34,000 bases of DNA, from the NCBI GenBank assembly GCA_020438485.1, contig JAGQUM010000048.1:1-34000 (forward strand). Direction: 5' to 3'. The position numbers and the translations under genes are program-made. Shown here piece by piece: positions 1 to 7,638 of the stretch (position 1 is its first letter; every line of letters starts with the position of its first letter). Source of the DNA: Thermoleophilia bacterium (lineage in GTDB: Bacteria; Actinomycetota; Thermoleophilia; Miltoncostaeales; Miltoncostaeaceae). The notes beneath the pieces were generated by a model. It was given only the letters and a program-made list of their open reading frames with translations. It was not told where the DNA came from and ran no database searches.

Positions 1-1
1 G

Positions 2-412
2 GCCGGCCGCAAGGCGCTGGTCCCCTACCTGTCGGCGGGCTACCCTGACCGCGCCGCGTTCCGCCGCCTGCTGCGCGCCACGGCCGACGCCGGCTGCGAC
101 GTGGTGGAGGTGGGCGTGCCGTTCAGCGATCCGGTGGCCGACGGCCCCGTGATCCAGGCCGCCGGCCACGCGGCCCTGGCGGGGGGCGCCACCCTGCGCA
201 CCGCCCTGGACGACGCCGGCGAGCACGCCGCGGCCACCGGCGCGTCGGTGGTGCTCATGACCTACCTCAACCCGGTGCTGCGCCTGGGGCTGGACGCCTT
301 CGTGGACGCGGCGGCCGACGCCGGGCTGGCCGGCGTGATCCTGCCCGATGTGCCGCGGGAGGAGTCGGCCCAGGCGCGCGCCGCCCTGCGCGGCCGCGGC
401 CTGGCCGGAGCC
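2..412 (+). CDS. trpA: Tryptophan synthase alpha chain, fragment broken at both ends
   Basis: TrpA cleaves indole-3-glycerol phosphate to indole in the last step of tryptophan synthesis. The reading frame is open from base 2 and shows the family core in order: a LVPYLSAGYPD strand, the VEVGVPFSDPVADGP loop with the catalytic-type Glu, then MTYLNPVL and ILPDVPREES. The N-terminal few residues lie outside the window. After about base 410 the frame stays open to 877 but the protein no longer resembles TrpA: the remaining ~110 residues of the barrel, including the phosphate-binding glycines, are absent. The bases that follow belong to an oppositely oriented FliK-like gene. So this is a truncated trpA fused at a breakpoint, not a complete gene. 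The exact end is uncertain by about 15 bases. Confidence 0.85.
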
Positions 413-679
413 GTCGCCGCGGGCCATCAGCTGCAGCGTCACGCGCTGCTCGTCGGCGGCGCGCACCACCAGGCGGAGGGCTTCACCCGGCTCCAGCGGG
501 ACGTCCGACATCGCCACCAGCCGCTGGTTCCCGATGGCCAGCTCCAGCCGGCCGTCCGCGTTCGTCACGACGCGGGCGGCGATCGTCTGCCCGGGCGTGA
601 CGGGCAGCACGGGGCGCAGCGCGACGTCACCCTGGACGACGGCCTGCGACGTGATGACCTGTGCGGTGGGAACACTCAT
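412..679 (-). CDS. FliK-like protein N-terminus, truncated at the trpA junction
   Basis: An ATG at 679 (minus strand) opens a frame encoding MSVPTAQVITSQAV followed by a conserved-looking block with PVTPGQTIAARVV, GRLELAIGNQRLVAM and LEPGEALRLVVRAA. This 'G..I.A.V...G.L.L..G...L....L..G..L.L.V' pattern resembles the domain found in flagellar hook-length control (FliK-like) and related proteins. That is recognition by eye, not a search. The frame stays formally open to the window edge, but beyond about 412 it is antisense to a clear trpA and is not real protein. The gene is divergent from flgF with a shared 190-base upstream region. Its rest is missing from this sequence, either by rearrangement or by chimeric assembly. 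Confidence 0.5.
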
Positions 680-802
680 CCGTGTTCGTCATCGGCCGGG
701 TGCCCCGCCGACTTCAGGCCCGCGCCGGATCCCCTTGCACGACACGCGCGCGTGCGCGCCCGCGAGGGGACGTCCGGGGCGGCGGGAAAAAGTGACACGG
801 GG

Positions 803-830
803 TTAAGTCCGCGCACCGCCCTGTCGATAG
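803..830 (+). promoter_or_regulatory. Sigma-28 type promoter upstream of flgF
   Basis: TTAA at 803-806, 16 bases, then GTCGATAG at 823-830. It matches the flagellar sigma-28 pattern (TAAA, ~15 bases, GCCGATAA) and nine further sites in this window. The flgF start lies 40 bases downstream. The region just upstream (742-759) is an 18-base strictly alternating purine-pyrimidine run. Confidence 0.6.
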
Positions 831-870
831 GGCCTGTGAACGGATTCCACCCCCACGGACGGAATACGCA

Positions 871-1602
871 TTGCTGAGAGGGATCTACATCGCCGGCAGC
901 GGGATGCTTGCCGAGAGCACACGGCAGGAGGTCGTGGCCGAGAACCTGGCCAACGCCCTCACTTCCGGCTACAAGCGCACGGACGCCGCGACGCAGCCGT
1001 TTCAGTCGTTCCTGTTGAGGAACATGGCCATGCCGGGCCAGCCCGAGATCGGGTCCATGAACATGGGCTCGGAGGTCTCGCGTCTTGACATCATCTCGAC
1101 GCAGGGTCCCCTGCGCAGCACGGGGAACCAACTCGACCTCGCCCTGGTGGGCGACGGCTACTTCGCCGTCAACGCCCCCGGCGGCACGCGCTACACGCGT
1201 GACGGATCGTTCACGATCGACCAGAGCGGCACCCTCGTGACCAAGGAAGGTTTCGCGGTCCGCGGACAGAACGGTCCGATCAAGGCGAGTGGCACGGAGC
1301 CGATCGGCATCTCCACCAACGGGGTGATCACGCAGGGCACCCGCACGCTGGGTCAACTGCAGATCACCGCGCTCGATCCCAACAGCTTGGCCAAGGAAGG
1401 CGCCAGCCTGATGACCGGCACGCCGCGTGGCAACGCGAACGCAAGTGTGCGTCAGGGCTTCCTGGAGGGAAGTTCGGTCAACGTCGTCTCGGAGATGGTT
1501 GAGCTCATCCGCGTGATGCGTTCGTTCGAGGCGAACCAGAAGTCGGTCCAGGCTCAGGATGAGACCTTGGGCCAGGCAATCTCAAAGGTGGGAGTGGTCT
1601 AG
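871..1602 (+). CDS. flgF: Flagellar rod protein FlgF (FlgF/FlgG family)
   Basis: A 243-residue flagellar rod protein, exported by the flagellar type III system and assembled into the proximal rod. The N-terminus carries the rod/hook signature (GIYIAGSGMLAESTRQEVV, then ENLAN and a GYKR motif). The middle has the LALVGDGYFAV and YTRDGSF motifs of the FlgE/F/G core. The C-terminal helix ends with SEMVELIRVMRSFEANQK, the usual assembly helix. The start is a TTG at 871, the only one placing the conserved N-terminus correctly; the ribosome site is weak (GGACGGA). It is followed after 163 bases by flgG, a frequent pairing. FlgF is preferred over a second FlgG because the better FlgG match is next door. 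A/T-ending codons are more common than in later genes. Confidence 0.9.
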   Translation: MLRGIYIAGSGMLAESTRQEVVAENLANALTSGYKRTDAATQPFQSFLLRNMAMPGQPEIGSMNMGSEVSRLDIISTQGPLRSTGNQLDLALVGDGYFAVNAPGGTRYTRDGSFTIDQSGTLVTKEGFAVRGQNGPIKASGTEPIGISTNGVITQGTRTLGQLQITALDPNSLAKEGASLMTGTPRGNANASVRQGFLEGSSVNVVSEMVELIRVMRSFEANQKSVQAQDETLGQAISKVGVV

Positions 1603-1765
1603 GCACGCTGATGTAACACCAAGATCGCATCGAACGAAGCTGGACCGCCCAGAAGTGGCGGAAGCCTTCCGGACACCCGACGGATAGACGGTGTCCAATG
1701 CGATTAGTCGGCGCGTCTGCCCACTCTTTCGGACTCCGCGAAGGAACGAAGGGGCGCTAGGTCAG

Positions 1766-2521
1766 ATGATTGACGCTTTGTACTCGTCCGCCACGGGGAT
1801 GCTCGCGCAGCAGACCTCGATGGACGTGATCGCGAACAACCTCTCCAACGCCAACACGGTCGGCTACAAGCGCGACCGCATGGACCAGAGCGATCTGGCA
1901 TACATGCCGTTCCGCCTCCCGTCTGGCAAGGATGGTCAGCTCGGGCTGGGGTCGGCCCCCGGTCGTATCGACAAGGAGATGGGGCAGGGCGTTTTCCAGG
2001 ACACTGGGCGCCCGTTCGACGTCGCGATCCAGGGTGAGGGCTATTTCCAGGTCACGAGGGCCAACGGAAGCCTCGCCTACACCCGTGCAGGGAACCTGCA
2101 GGTCGACGCCCGGGGGCAGCTCGAGCTGCCCTCGGGTGAGCTCGTCCAGCCGCGCATCACGCTGCCGGCCGGCGCGAGCGAGCCGTCGATCGGGCAGGAC
2201 GGCACCGTCTCGGTGACGCTCAACGGAACGATTCAGACGGTCGGCAAGCTCACCGTCACCACGTTCTCGAACCCGCCGGGCCTGCGTGCCCTGGGCGGGA
2301 ACCTGTTCGAGCCCACGGCCAACTCGGGCACGCCCCAGACGGGCGCCCCGGGCACGGGTAACCGGGGCACGGTGGTGCAGGGTGTGCTGGAGGGCTCCAA
2401 CGTCCAGCTGGCCAACGAGATGATCTCCATGGTCACGACGCAGCGCGCCTTCGAGGCAAGCTCGAAGGTCGTCAGCGCGACCGACGAGATGTGGGGCATG
2501 GCGAACGGCATGCGCCGATGA
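1766..2521 (+). CDS. flgG: Flagellar distal rod protein FlgG
   Basis: A 251-residue distal rod protein. It starts at the ATG at 1766 (MIDALYSSATGMLAQQ), which aligns with the family N-terminus; the in-frame extension to 1691 adds 25 unconserved residues. Motifs are DVIANNLSNANTVGYKR near the N-terminus, FDVAIQGEGYFQV and YTRAGNLQVD in the middle, and VQLANEMISMVTTQRAFEA at the C-terminus. The linker near residues 185-200 is rich in Gly/Thr/Pro. The gene ends in an ATGA overlap with the rod-binding gene, so the two are translationally coupled. FlgG forms the rod that meets the hook; no P- or L-ring genes are present, as expected for a single-membrane cell. Confidence 0.93.
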   Translation: MIDALYSSATGMLAQQTSMDVIANNLSNANTVGYKRDRMDQSDLAYMPFRLPSGKDGQLGLGSAPGRIDKEMGQGVFQDTGRPFDVAIQGEGYFQVTRANGSLAYTRAGNLQVDARGQLELPSGELVQPRITLPAGASEPSIGQDGTVSVTLNGTIQTVGKLTVTTFSNPPGLRALGGNLFEPTANSGTPQTGAPGTGNRGTVVQGVLEGSNVQLANEMISMVTTQRAFEASSKVVSATDEMWGMANGMRR

Positions 2522-2814
2522 TCACGCCCGTCTCCATCGCGGGCGCGGCCGTCGCCGCGCCCGCCCCGGTGGCCGCCGCCGCCGGCCAGGCCACCGGGTC
2601 GAAGACCGACCCCAAGATCGTCGAGGCCGCGAAGGACTTCGAGGGCCTGTTCGTGTCGATGCTCGTGAGCGAGATGTTCAAGGGCACGCCACTCACCCAG
2701 GGCAACAGCATCTACAGCGGCATGATGACCCAGCAGTTCGGCGACGCCTTGGCCGACTCGGGTGGCTTCGGCCTCGCGGCGATGCTCACCAAGCAGATGG
2801 AGGGTCAGGCGTGA
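2518..2814 (+). CDS. flgJ: Rod-binding protein, FlgJ N-terminal type without muramidase
   Basis: A 98-residue protein whose C-terminal two thirds matches the FlgJ N-terminal rod-binding domain: EAAKDFEGLFVSMLVSEMF, an MMTQQFGDALA helix and a GGFGLAAMLTKQM tail. The first ~30 residues are Ala/Pro-rich and variable. There is no peptidoglycan hydrolase domain, so it corresponds to the short single-domain form. The start at 2518 overlaps the flgG stop by four bases, and the stop at 2814 overlaps the next GTG start by four, so it sits in a tightly coupled operon. The role is probably a rod cap or scaffold; this is inferred from family and position. Confidence 0.88.
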   Translation: MITPVSIAGAAVAAPAPVAAAAGQATGSKTDPKIVEAAKDFEGLFVSMLVSEMFKGTPLTQGNSIYSGMMTQQFGDALADSGGFGLAAMLTKQMEGQA

Positions 2815-3197
2815 GCCTCGGCAAGTGCAAGGACTGCGCCACGGTCAAGCCCCTGATGTCCCCCGGCGTGTGCCGCGAGTGCGAGGCCGCCCGCGCGGAG
2901 GGCTTCAAGAAGGTCAGGGAGTACTTCCGCCGCCACGCCGGCACCCCCGCGCACGAGGTGGCCGAGGCCACCGGCGTCCGCATCGAGATCATCCTCGAGT
3001 GGGTGGCCCAGGGCCGCCTCACGACCAAGATGGGCATCGACGCCGGCGACGCCGCGACGCAGCTGGCCGAGGCCGAGCGCCTCGCTGACCTGCGCACGCA
3101 GTTCGCCGCCGTGACGACCACCAACGGGCCGGCCGCGCCCGGCCCGCCCGCACCCACCCGCCGCAGCGTCGGCATGCACCGGAAGGACCACCAATGA
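2811..3197 (+). CDS. yvyF: YvyF-like flagellar operon protein with Cys4 zinc knuckle
   Basis: A 128-residue protein starting with GTG at 2811, overlapping the previous stop. Cys6, Cys9, Cys21 and Cys24 form a CxxC...CxxC zinc knuckle. This is followed by a helical segment FKKVREYFRRHAG and an EVAEATGVRIEIILEWVAQGRL block that looks like a helix-turn-helix/MerR-type element. This arrangement matches the Firmicutes YvyF flagellar operon protein, which also sits just before flgN-flgK. The C-terminus is Pro/Ala-rich. Function is not well established; DNA- or chaperone-binding is possible. In Bacillus a flgM gene follows yvyF; here flgN follows directly with an ATGA overlap, so flgM is missing at this place. 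Confidence 0.75.
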   Translation: MSLGKCKDCATVKPLMSPGVCRECEAARAEGFKKVREYFRRHAGTPAHEVAEATGVRIEIILEWVAQGRLTTKMGIDAGDAATQLAEAERLADLRTQFAAVTTTNGPAAPGPPAPTRRSVGMHRKDHQ

Positions 3198-3697
3198 GGG
3201 ACAGCGTCATCGCGCTCGCCGAGTGCCTGGACCTTGCCATCGAGGTGCAGGAGCGCATGCTCGGGTGCCTGCAGACCCAGCGCCGCGCCATCATCGCCGC
3301 CGACCACGCGGAGATCGAGGCCGCCGCCACCGAGATGGAGGGCGAGCTGCTTCGCCTAGGCGGCATCGAGTCGAACCGCACGCGCCTGGCCGCCGAGCTC
3401 GCCGACGAGCTCGGCGTCGTCGCCGCCCGCTGGTCGGCCATCCGCGAGGGCCTCGAGACGTACGAGCGCGAGTACCTGGGCGAGCGCGTCGCGCGAGTCG
3501 AGGAGCTGGTGCGTGACCTCGAGCTGCACAACACCATCAACGGCCAGCTCATCGGCAACGAGCTCGAGCTGGTGGACGTCTCCATCCGCACCCTCGCGTC
3601 GGGCGACGCGCAGGCGTCGACCCGGGCCTACACGTCTCGCGGCGACGCGTCGGCGCCGGCCCCCGCCAACCCCGTCCTCCTCAACCTGGCCGCTTAG
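3194..3697 (+). CDS. flgN: FlgN family export chaperone for FlgK and FlgL
   Basis: A 167-residue, mostly helical protein typical of FlgN chaperones, which hold hook-filament junction proteins FlgK and FlgL until export. Long amphipathic helices run through residues ~1-115, with the FlgN-like stretch ELHNTINGQLIGNELELVD near 110-128 preceding a short disordered tail. It starts at the ATG at 3194, overlapping the preceding stop by four bases. Position directly before flgK and flgL is the strongest support, because sequence conservation in this family is low. The gene ends 20 bases before flgK. Confidence 0.85.
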   Translation: MRDSVIALAECLDLAIEVQERMLGCLQTQRRAIIAADHAEIEAAATEMEGELLRLGGIESNRTRLAAELADELGVVAARWSAIREGLETYEREYLGERVARVEELVRDLELHNTINGQLIGNELELVDVSIRTLASGDAQASTRAYTSRGDASAPAPANPVLLNLAA

Positions 3698-3706
3698 GCC
3701 CGAAAC

Positions 3707-3726
3707 GGAAAGCAAGGATGCGTTCC
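3707..3726 (+). promoter_or_regulatory. GGA-loop hairpin on the flgK start codon, candidate CsrA site
   Basis: GGAA (3707-3710) pairs with TTCC (3723-3726). Inside, after one A/G mismatch, GCA (3712-3714) pairs with TGC (3719-3721) around an AGGA loop. The ATG begins at 3718. The core CAAGGATG equals the CsrA consensus core CARGGAUG. The short inner stem is the weak point. Confidence 0.5.
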
Positions 3727-5124
3727 ACCTTCTTCGGCCTGTCGTCCGCGTTCACGGGCATCGCCGCCCACCAGCGCGCGCTCGACACGGTCAACCACAA
3801 CGTCGGAAACACGGACACCGCCGGCTACTCGCGCCAGCGCGTGGAGCTGTCGGCCAACGTGCCGTACACCAACCCGGCGTGGAACACGCCGACCACCCCC
3901 GGTCAGCTCGGGACGGGCGTCAAGATCCAGGAGATGGTCCGCGTCCGCGACCAGTTCATCGACGTCCAGTACCGTGATCAGAACGCGAAGCTGGGCACGT
4001 TCGACGCGCGCGCCGAAGCGCTGGAGCGCCTGAACCAGATCGTGGACGAGCCCGGGGACAACGGCCTGACCGCGCAGCTCGGGACGTTCTGGGCCAGCTG
4101 GCAGTCGCTGTCGACCCGCCCCGAGGGCGCCGCGCCGCGCGAGGCCGTCCGTGCCGCCGCCGACGCGCTGGCGCTGGGCTTCAACGACACGCGCACCCGC
4201 CTGGTGGAAAGCCAGGACGAGGCCAACGCGCGCATCGACGCCGCCGTCGCCGACGTGAACCGGTGGGTTGGCCAGATCAACACCCTGAACAAGGAGATCT
4301 TCAAGGTCCAGGCGCTCGGACACGAGCCCAACGACCTCAAGGACCAGCGCGACGTCCTGATCGACAGCATCTCCAAGGCCGGGAACCTCACGGTCACCAC
4401 CGCCGCCAACGGCAAGGTGTCGCTGAACCTCGGCGGCCAGGTGCTGCTGGACGGCACGGCCGACACCGGATACCCGGTGTCCGTGACGGCCGGCGGCGCG
4501 ATCAACGTCGGCGCGAACGCCGCCACGGTCACCGAGGGCACGCTGCGGGGTCTCGTGGACATCCGCGACACCGTCATCGGCGGCCCCACGGGGTACATCG
4601 CCAAGCTCGACGCGCTCGCCAAGAGCATCATCGACGAGACCAACGCCATCCACTCGGCCGGCGTCGGCCTCGACGGCAGCACCAGCACGGCGTTCTTCGC
4701 CGGCACCGACGCGGCCGGCATGGCGGTGAGCACCGCGGTGAAGGGCTCCACCGACGCGATCGCCGCGTCGTCCACGGCCGCCGGCCTGCCCGGCGACTCG
4801 GGCAACGCCGTGAAGCTGGCGCAGCTGCGGTTCTCCGTGCTGACCATCGATGGCGCCACCACCACCATCGACGGCGCGTGGGGCGCGTGGGTGAGCAAGC
4901 TCGGCTCGGACACCGACCAGGCCACGCGCCTGCGCGAGGTCCAGCAGAACGTCCTCCACGTCGCGCAGGGACGTCGCGACTCGGTGAGCGGCGTGAACCT
5001 GGACGAGGAGATGGCCGACATGGTCCGTTTCCAGAAGAGCTACAACGCGGCGGCCCGCATGGTCACCACGATGGACAGCATGCTGGAGACCATCGTTGAC
5101 CGAATGGGCCTCGTCGGCCGATAG
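3718..5124 (+). CDS. flgK: Hook-filament junction protein FlgK (HAP1)
   Basis: A 468-residue hook-associated protein 1, the first junction zone between hook and filament. The N-terminus STFFGLSSAFTGIAAHQRAL followed by DTVNHNVGNTDTAGYSRQR is the FlgK signature. The FlgK-type coiled segment (LGTFDARAEALERLNQIVDE) is near residue 100. The C-terminus (SGVNLDEEMADMVRFQKSY, then AARMVTTMDSML) forms the D0 helix. It lacks the large inserted D2/D3 domains of enteric FlgK and is of the shorter size class. The start ATG at 3718 is preceded by GGAAAGCAAGG. A GGA-loop hairpin covers the start codon. The gene is followed 54 bases later by flgL. Confidence 0.93.
   Translation: MRSTFFGLSSAFTGIAAHQRALDTVNHNVGNTDTAGYSRQRVELSANVPYTNPAWNTPTTPGQLGTGVKIQEMVRVRDQFIDVQYRDQNAKLGTFDARAEALERLNQIVDEPGDNGLTAQLGTFWASWQSLSTRPEGAAPREAVRAAADALALGFNDTRTRLVESQDEANARIDAAVADVNRWVGQINTLNKEIFKVQALGHEPNDLKDQRDVLIDSISKAGNLTVTTAANGKVSLNLGGQVLLDGTADTGYPVSVTAGGAINVGANAATVTEGTLRGLVDIRDTVIGGPTGYIAKLDALAKSIIDETNAIHSAGVGLDGSTSTAFFAGTDAAGMAVSTAVKGSTDAIAASSTAAGLPGDSGNAVKLAQLRFSVLTIDGATTTIDGAWGAWVSKLGSDTDQATRLREVQQNVLHVAQGRRDSVSGVNLDEEMADMVRFQKSYNAAARMVTTMDSMLETIVDRMGLVGR
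5096..5124 (+). promoter_or_regulatory. Weak sigma-28-like match at the flgK stop codon
   Basis: TTGA at 5096-5099, 17 bases, then an exact GCCGATAG at 5117-5124 that includes the flgK stop. The spacer is one base longer than at the other sites and the -35 deviates, so this may be chance. If used, it would give flgL its own transcript. Confidence 0.25.
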
Positions 5125-5134
5125 GTAACTGAGC

Positions 5135-5152
5135 GGGGCCCGCGTGGGCCCC
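5135..5152 (+). terminator. Intercistronic hairpin between flgK and flgL
   Basis: GGGGCCC (5135-5141) and GGGCCCC (5146-5152) form a perfect 7-bp stem with a GCGT loop. There is no T-run, so it may act as an mRNA-stabilising or attenuating element rather than a full terminator. Confidence 0.45.
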
Positions 5153-5157
5153 ACCAC

Positions 5158-5173
5158 CTGCCAAGGAGGGCAG
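5158..5173 (+). promoter_or_regulatory. GGA-loop hairpin on the flgL ribosome site, candidate CsrA site
   Basis: CTGCC (5158-5162) pairs with GGCAG (5169-5173), leaving AAGGAG, the Shine-Dalgarno itself, in the loop. The flgL GTG start is at 5179. CsrA targets typically expose GGA in a hairpin loop over the ribosome site. Confidence 0.5.
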
Positions 5174-5178
5174 CAGCG

Positions 5179-6084
5179 GTGCTTGGAACGAGAGTCGGAA
5201 CGGTGCAGACGGTGAGGAACTTCCTCACCGACCTGAACGCCAACCAGATGCGGCTGGCCACGAGCCAGCACCAGTACAGCACTGGCAAGAAGGTCGACAG
5301 CCCGGCCGACGACCCGGTGGGCGTGGGCATCGCCCTCGGCATCCGCAACGACATCGACGCGGTCAACGCGTGGCGGGGCAACATCGCCGACAGCCTCGAG
5401 TGGATGAACACCACCGAGACGGCGCTGGGCGACCAGACCAGCGTCATCCACCGCGCCCGCGAGCTGGCCGTCCAGGGCGCGAACGGGTTGCTGAGCCCCA
5501 CGGCCCGCGGAGCCGTCGCCGATCAGATCGACCAGTTGCTGGAGGAGTCGGCGCAGGTGGGCAACGCCCAGCTCGGCGGCCGCTACCTGTTCGGCGGCAC
5601 GGCCGTCAACACTGCGCCGTTCACCACCACCCCTCCCGGCCCCACCGGCCCGGCCAACACCGGCCTGCTGACCCGCGAGATCGGACAGGCGCAGACGTTC
5701 AGCGTCAACATCACCGCGGACCGCTTCGCCGACCCGCCCGGTGCGACTCCCGACATCTTCACCACGCTGAGGGACCTGTCGACCGCGCTGCGCTCCGGCG
5801 ACCTGGCGGCCGTCAGCGGCCCCGCCCTGAACCGGCTGGACGACCACCTCAAGAACCTCTCGGCCCTGCGCAGCGAGAACGCCGCGAAGATCAACCGCAT
5901 GGAGTCGACGCTGTCGCGGTACGCGGTGGACGACATCGCGCGCCGCACGACGCTGTCGCACATCGAGGACGCCGACATGGCCGAGGTGGCCATGAACCTC
6001 ATGACCCGCGAGAGCGTGCTGAAGTCGTCGCTTGCCGTCGGTGCCCGCATCATGCAGCCGAGCCTGGCGGACTTCCTGCGCTGA
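5179..6084 (+). CDS. flgL: Hook-filament junction protein FlgL (HAP3)
   Basis: A 301-residue hook-associated protein 3, second junction zone and flagellin relative. The N-terminal region (NQMRLATSQHQYSTGKKVDSP, ADDPVG) and the C-terminal region (TTLSHIEDADMAEVAMNLM, then KSSLAVGARIMQPSLADFL) are the paired D0/D1 helices. Gly-Gly-Arg-Tyr-Leu-Phe-Gly-Gly-Thr (near residue 134) is the classic FlgL motif. The GTG start at 5179 has a strong AAGGAGG upstream, itself inside a small hairpin loop. It ends 29 bases before a strong hairpin terminator. Confidence 0.93.
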   Translation: MLGTRVGTVQTVRNFLTDLNANQMRLATSQHQYSTGKKVDSPADDPVGVGIALGIRNDIDAVNAWRGNIADSLEWMNTTETALGDQTSVIHRARELAVQGANGLLSPTARGAVADQIDQLLEESAQVGNAQLGGRYLFGGTAVNTAPFTTTPPGPTGPANTGLLTREIGQAQTFSVNITADRFADPPGATPDIFTTLRDLSTALRSGDLAAVSGPALNRLDDHLKNLSALRSENAAKINRMESTLSRYAVDDIARRTTLSHIEDADMAEVAMNLMTRESVLKSSLAVGARIMQPSLADFLR

Positions 6085-6112
6085 CCGCGCGCCCCGTCGC
6101 ACGCCCTCCGAC

Positions 6113-6142
6113 CGGGCCGGCCCGCCACCGCGTGCCGGCCCG
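6113..6142 (+). terminator. Terminator hairpin after flgL
   Basis: CGGGCCGGC (6113-6121) pairs with GCCGGCCCG (6134-6142) as a perfect 9-bp stem, 29 bases after the flgL stop. No T-tract follows, common in very GC-rich genomes. It likely closes the flgF-flgL transcription unit. Confidence 0.6.
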
Positions 6143-6930
6143 CTGTCGTCGACCGCCGAGGACGCCGGGCGGCTGACGTCGGCGCCCCCGGGGGCCAGAC
6201 GACGCCGCGGGTGGGCACGCGGCCCCGCGTACCCGTCCCCCGGGGATGCCCCGGGGCCGCCGCACGGTGCCGCGCCGCGGGCCGGGCGAGAGGGAGTCAA
6301 CCGTGGGTCTCCGTGGCGATCAGGACGCCGACGCGCAGAGCGCCCACCGCACCCCCCGCGCACACGGCGCGCGGGCTGGGCGTCGCGGCGCGCGACGCGC
6401 CGGCGTCTGGCGGGTGCAGGCGGCCGACGCGTCCCGGAGGCGTCGGCGAGGCCCTGCGGCGCGCCCGCGAGCCGGCCTCCCGTTCGCCGACGGCACCCTG
6501 GGCGGGCACGTGGCGCGTCGCTCGACGGTGCGGTGCGGGCGCTGATCTCGGGGTCGACCGGGAGCGTGCGGCCACCGACCCGCCCGCCGCGTCCTTCCTC
6601 CCGGCCGTCGGCGCCGCGGGTGTCGGCATCGGCAGGGTCGGCGCCGCGACGGCCCCCGGCGCCACCGCGTCCGTCGCGTCGGTCGACGCGGCGATCCGGT
6701 CGGTCGACTCCGCCAGGGTGGCGTCGGCGCCCGTCCAGGCCAGGCCCGTCGGGAGGACGCCCACCACCCCGCCGGCGGCCGAGAGCCTCCACGTGGCCGG
6801 AACACGCATGGGGGGACGTCGATGCGTCGGCGGGCGTTGGACGTCACGCACCGACGCTTTCGGACCCGCCCGAGGCCGCCATGCCGGCGCAGTCCACAAG
6901 GCTGCCGGGCCGATCGGGTGGGACGAACCC
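6143..6930. other. Long stretch without a convincing gene
   Basis: About 790 bases between the flgL terminator and the fliW promoter. Several long open frames exist on both strands, as expected for this GC content, but none looks like a known protein. The best candidate is a minus-strand frame with ATG at 6809 and stop at 6297 (170 residues). Its first ~80 codons have nearly all G/C third bases and encode a low-complexity Ala/Pro/Thr/Asp sequence, but there is no ribosome site and the second half turns Arg-rich. In Bacillus the gene yviE sits at this point between flgL and fliW; I cannot see a recognisable remnant. Confidence 0.4.
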
Positions 6931-6958
6931 TCAACCGGGTGCGTCGGGCTGCCGAAGA
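6931..6958 (+). promoter_or_regulatory. Sigma-28 type promoter upstream of fliW
   Basis: TCAA (6931-6934), 16 bases, then GCCGAAGA (6951-6958). The -10 has GCCGAA rather than GCCGATA, like the sites before the GT2-TPR gene and the second fliS. It lies 185 bases before fliW. Confidence 0.45.
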
Positions 6959-7142
6959 TGATGAGGCAGCCGCACGACGCATCCCGGGTGCCGCCACGGC
7001 GATCCACGTGACGGACACGGGCCGCGCGATCCCCGGTCCGCGGGAACGTCCGCGGCGGCCGGGCCGTCGACCACGCGGCGTTCCGCGACCAGGTTTCCGA
7101 CGTGACGCACGAGTACCGCTTTCCTCAAGGACGGAGCACCAG

Positions 7143-7622
7143 ATGAGCACCATGAACGTCCCGGCAGTCGCTCCCGCATCCGGCGCGCGCATCGCGATCC
7201 GCAGCCGGCAGCTGGGCGACATCGAGTTCGACGCCGCCGACGTGATCTCGTTCTGCGAGCCGGTGCTCGGCTTCGCGGAGTGTGACCGGTACGTGCTGAT
7301 CCCGCACACGCTTCCCGACGGCACCGCCAGCGACACGATCATGTGGCTGCAGGCCGTCACGGCCCCGTACCACGCGTTCATCGTGACGGACCCGTGGGGC
7401 GCGGTGGCGGACTACGCCCCCGAGATCTCCGACGCCGACGCTGATCAGCTGGGCCTGACCCGATTCCAGGACGCCACCGTGGTGGCGATCCTCACGGTCC
7501 CCGGCGAGGGGGCCATGACGATCAACCTCCGCGCCCCGATCGTGTTCAACGCGGTCAACCGCACCGCGAAACAGGTCGTCCTGCTGAGCGACCAGTACCA
7601 CTCCCGTCATCCCCTGGCCTAG
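7143..7622 (+). CDS. fliW: Flagellar assembly factor FliW, CsrA antagonist
   Basis: A 159-residue FliW. The family motifs are visible: LGDIEFDAADVISFCEPVLGF, an LQAV strand followed by YHAFIVTDPW, then VAILTVPGEGAMTINLRAP and the terminal AKQVVLLSDQYHSRHPL. In Bacillus FliW binds either CsrA, blocking it, or free flagellin, giving a feedback switch on flagellin translation. Here fliW is followed by csrA and fliC with only an opposite-strand gene between, which supports the same circuit. The ATG at 7143 is chosen because the frame upstream to 6822 is Arg-rich and unconserved; AAGGACGGA lies upstream. Confidence 0.95.
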   Translation: MSTMNVPAVAPASGARIAIRSRQLGDIEFDAADVISFCEPVLGFAECDRYVLIPHTLPDGTASDTIMWLQAVTAPYHAFIVTDPWGAVADYAPEISDADADQLGLTRFQDATVVAILTVPGEGAMTINLRAPIVFNAVNRTAKQVVLLSDQYHSRHPLA

Positions 7623-7638
7623 CCGGGGGTGACCCGCG

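Noticed and set aside
742-759. 18-base alternating purine-pyrimidine run upstream of flgF
   Set aside because: Z-DNA prone in principle, but such runs arise easily in CG-rich sequence and nothing else points to a role.
1663-1687. Inverted repeat CGGAAG/CTTCCG and ACGGATAG between flgF and flgG
   Set aside because: The -10-like part has a changed base and no -35 at the right distance. The repeat is short; no function can be supported.
3681-3708. TCAA with CCCGAAAC before flgK
   Set aside because: The spacer is only 14 bases, shorter than at all other sites, and the region is within the flgN end; flgK is more simply cotranscribed with flgN.
3694-6792. A minus-strand frame of over 1000 codons without stop
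   Set aside because: It is antisense to flgK and flgL, which have clear family motifs. Its product is Arg/Gly-rich without any recognisable domain; a shadow frame caused by GC bias.
6297-6809. Minus-strand 170-residue frame with GC-rich third positions
   Set aside because: No ribosome site, low complexity, and the second half becomes Arg-rich. It was not listed as a gene but is mentioned in the region entry.
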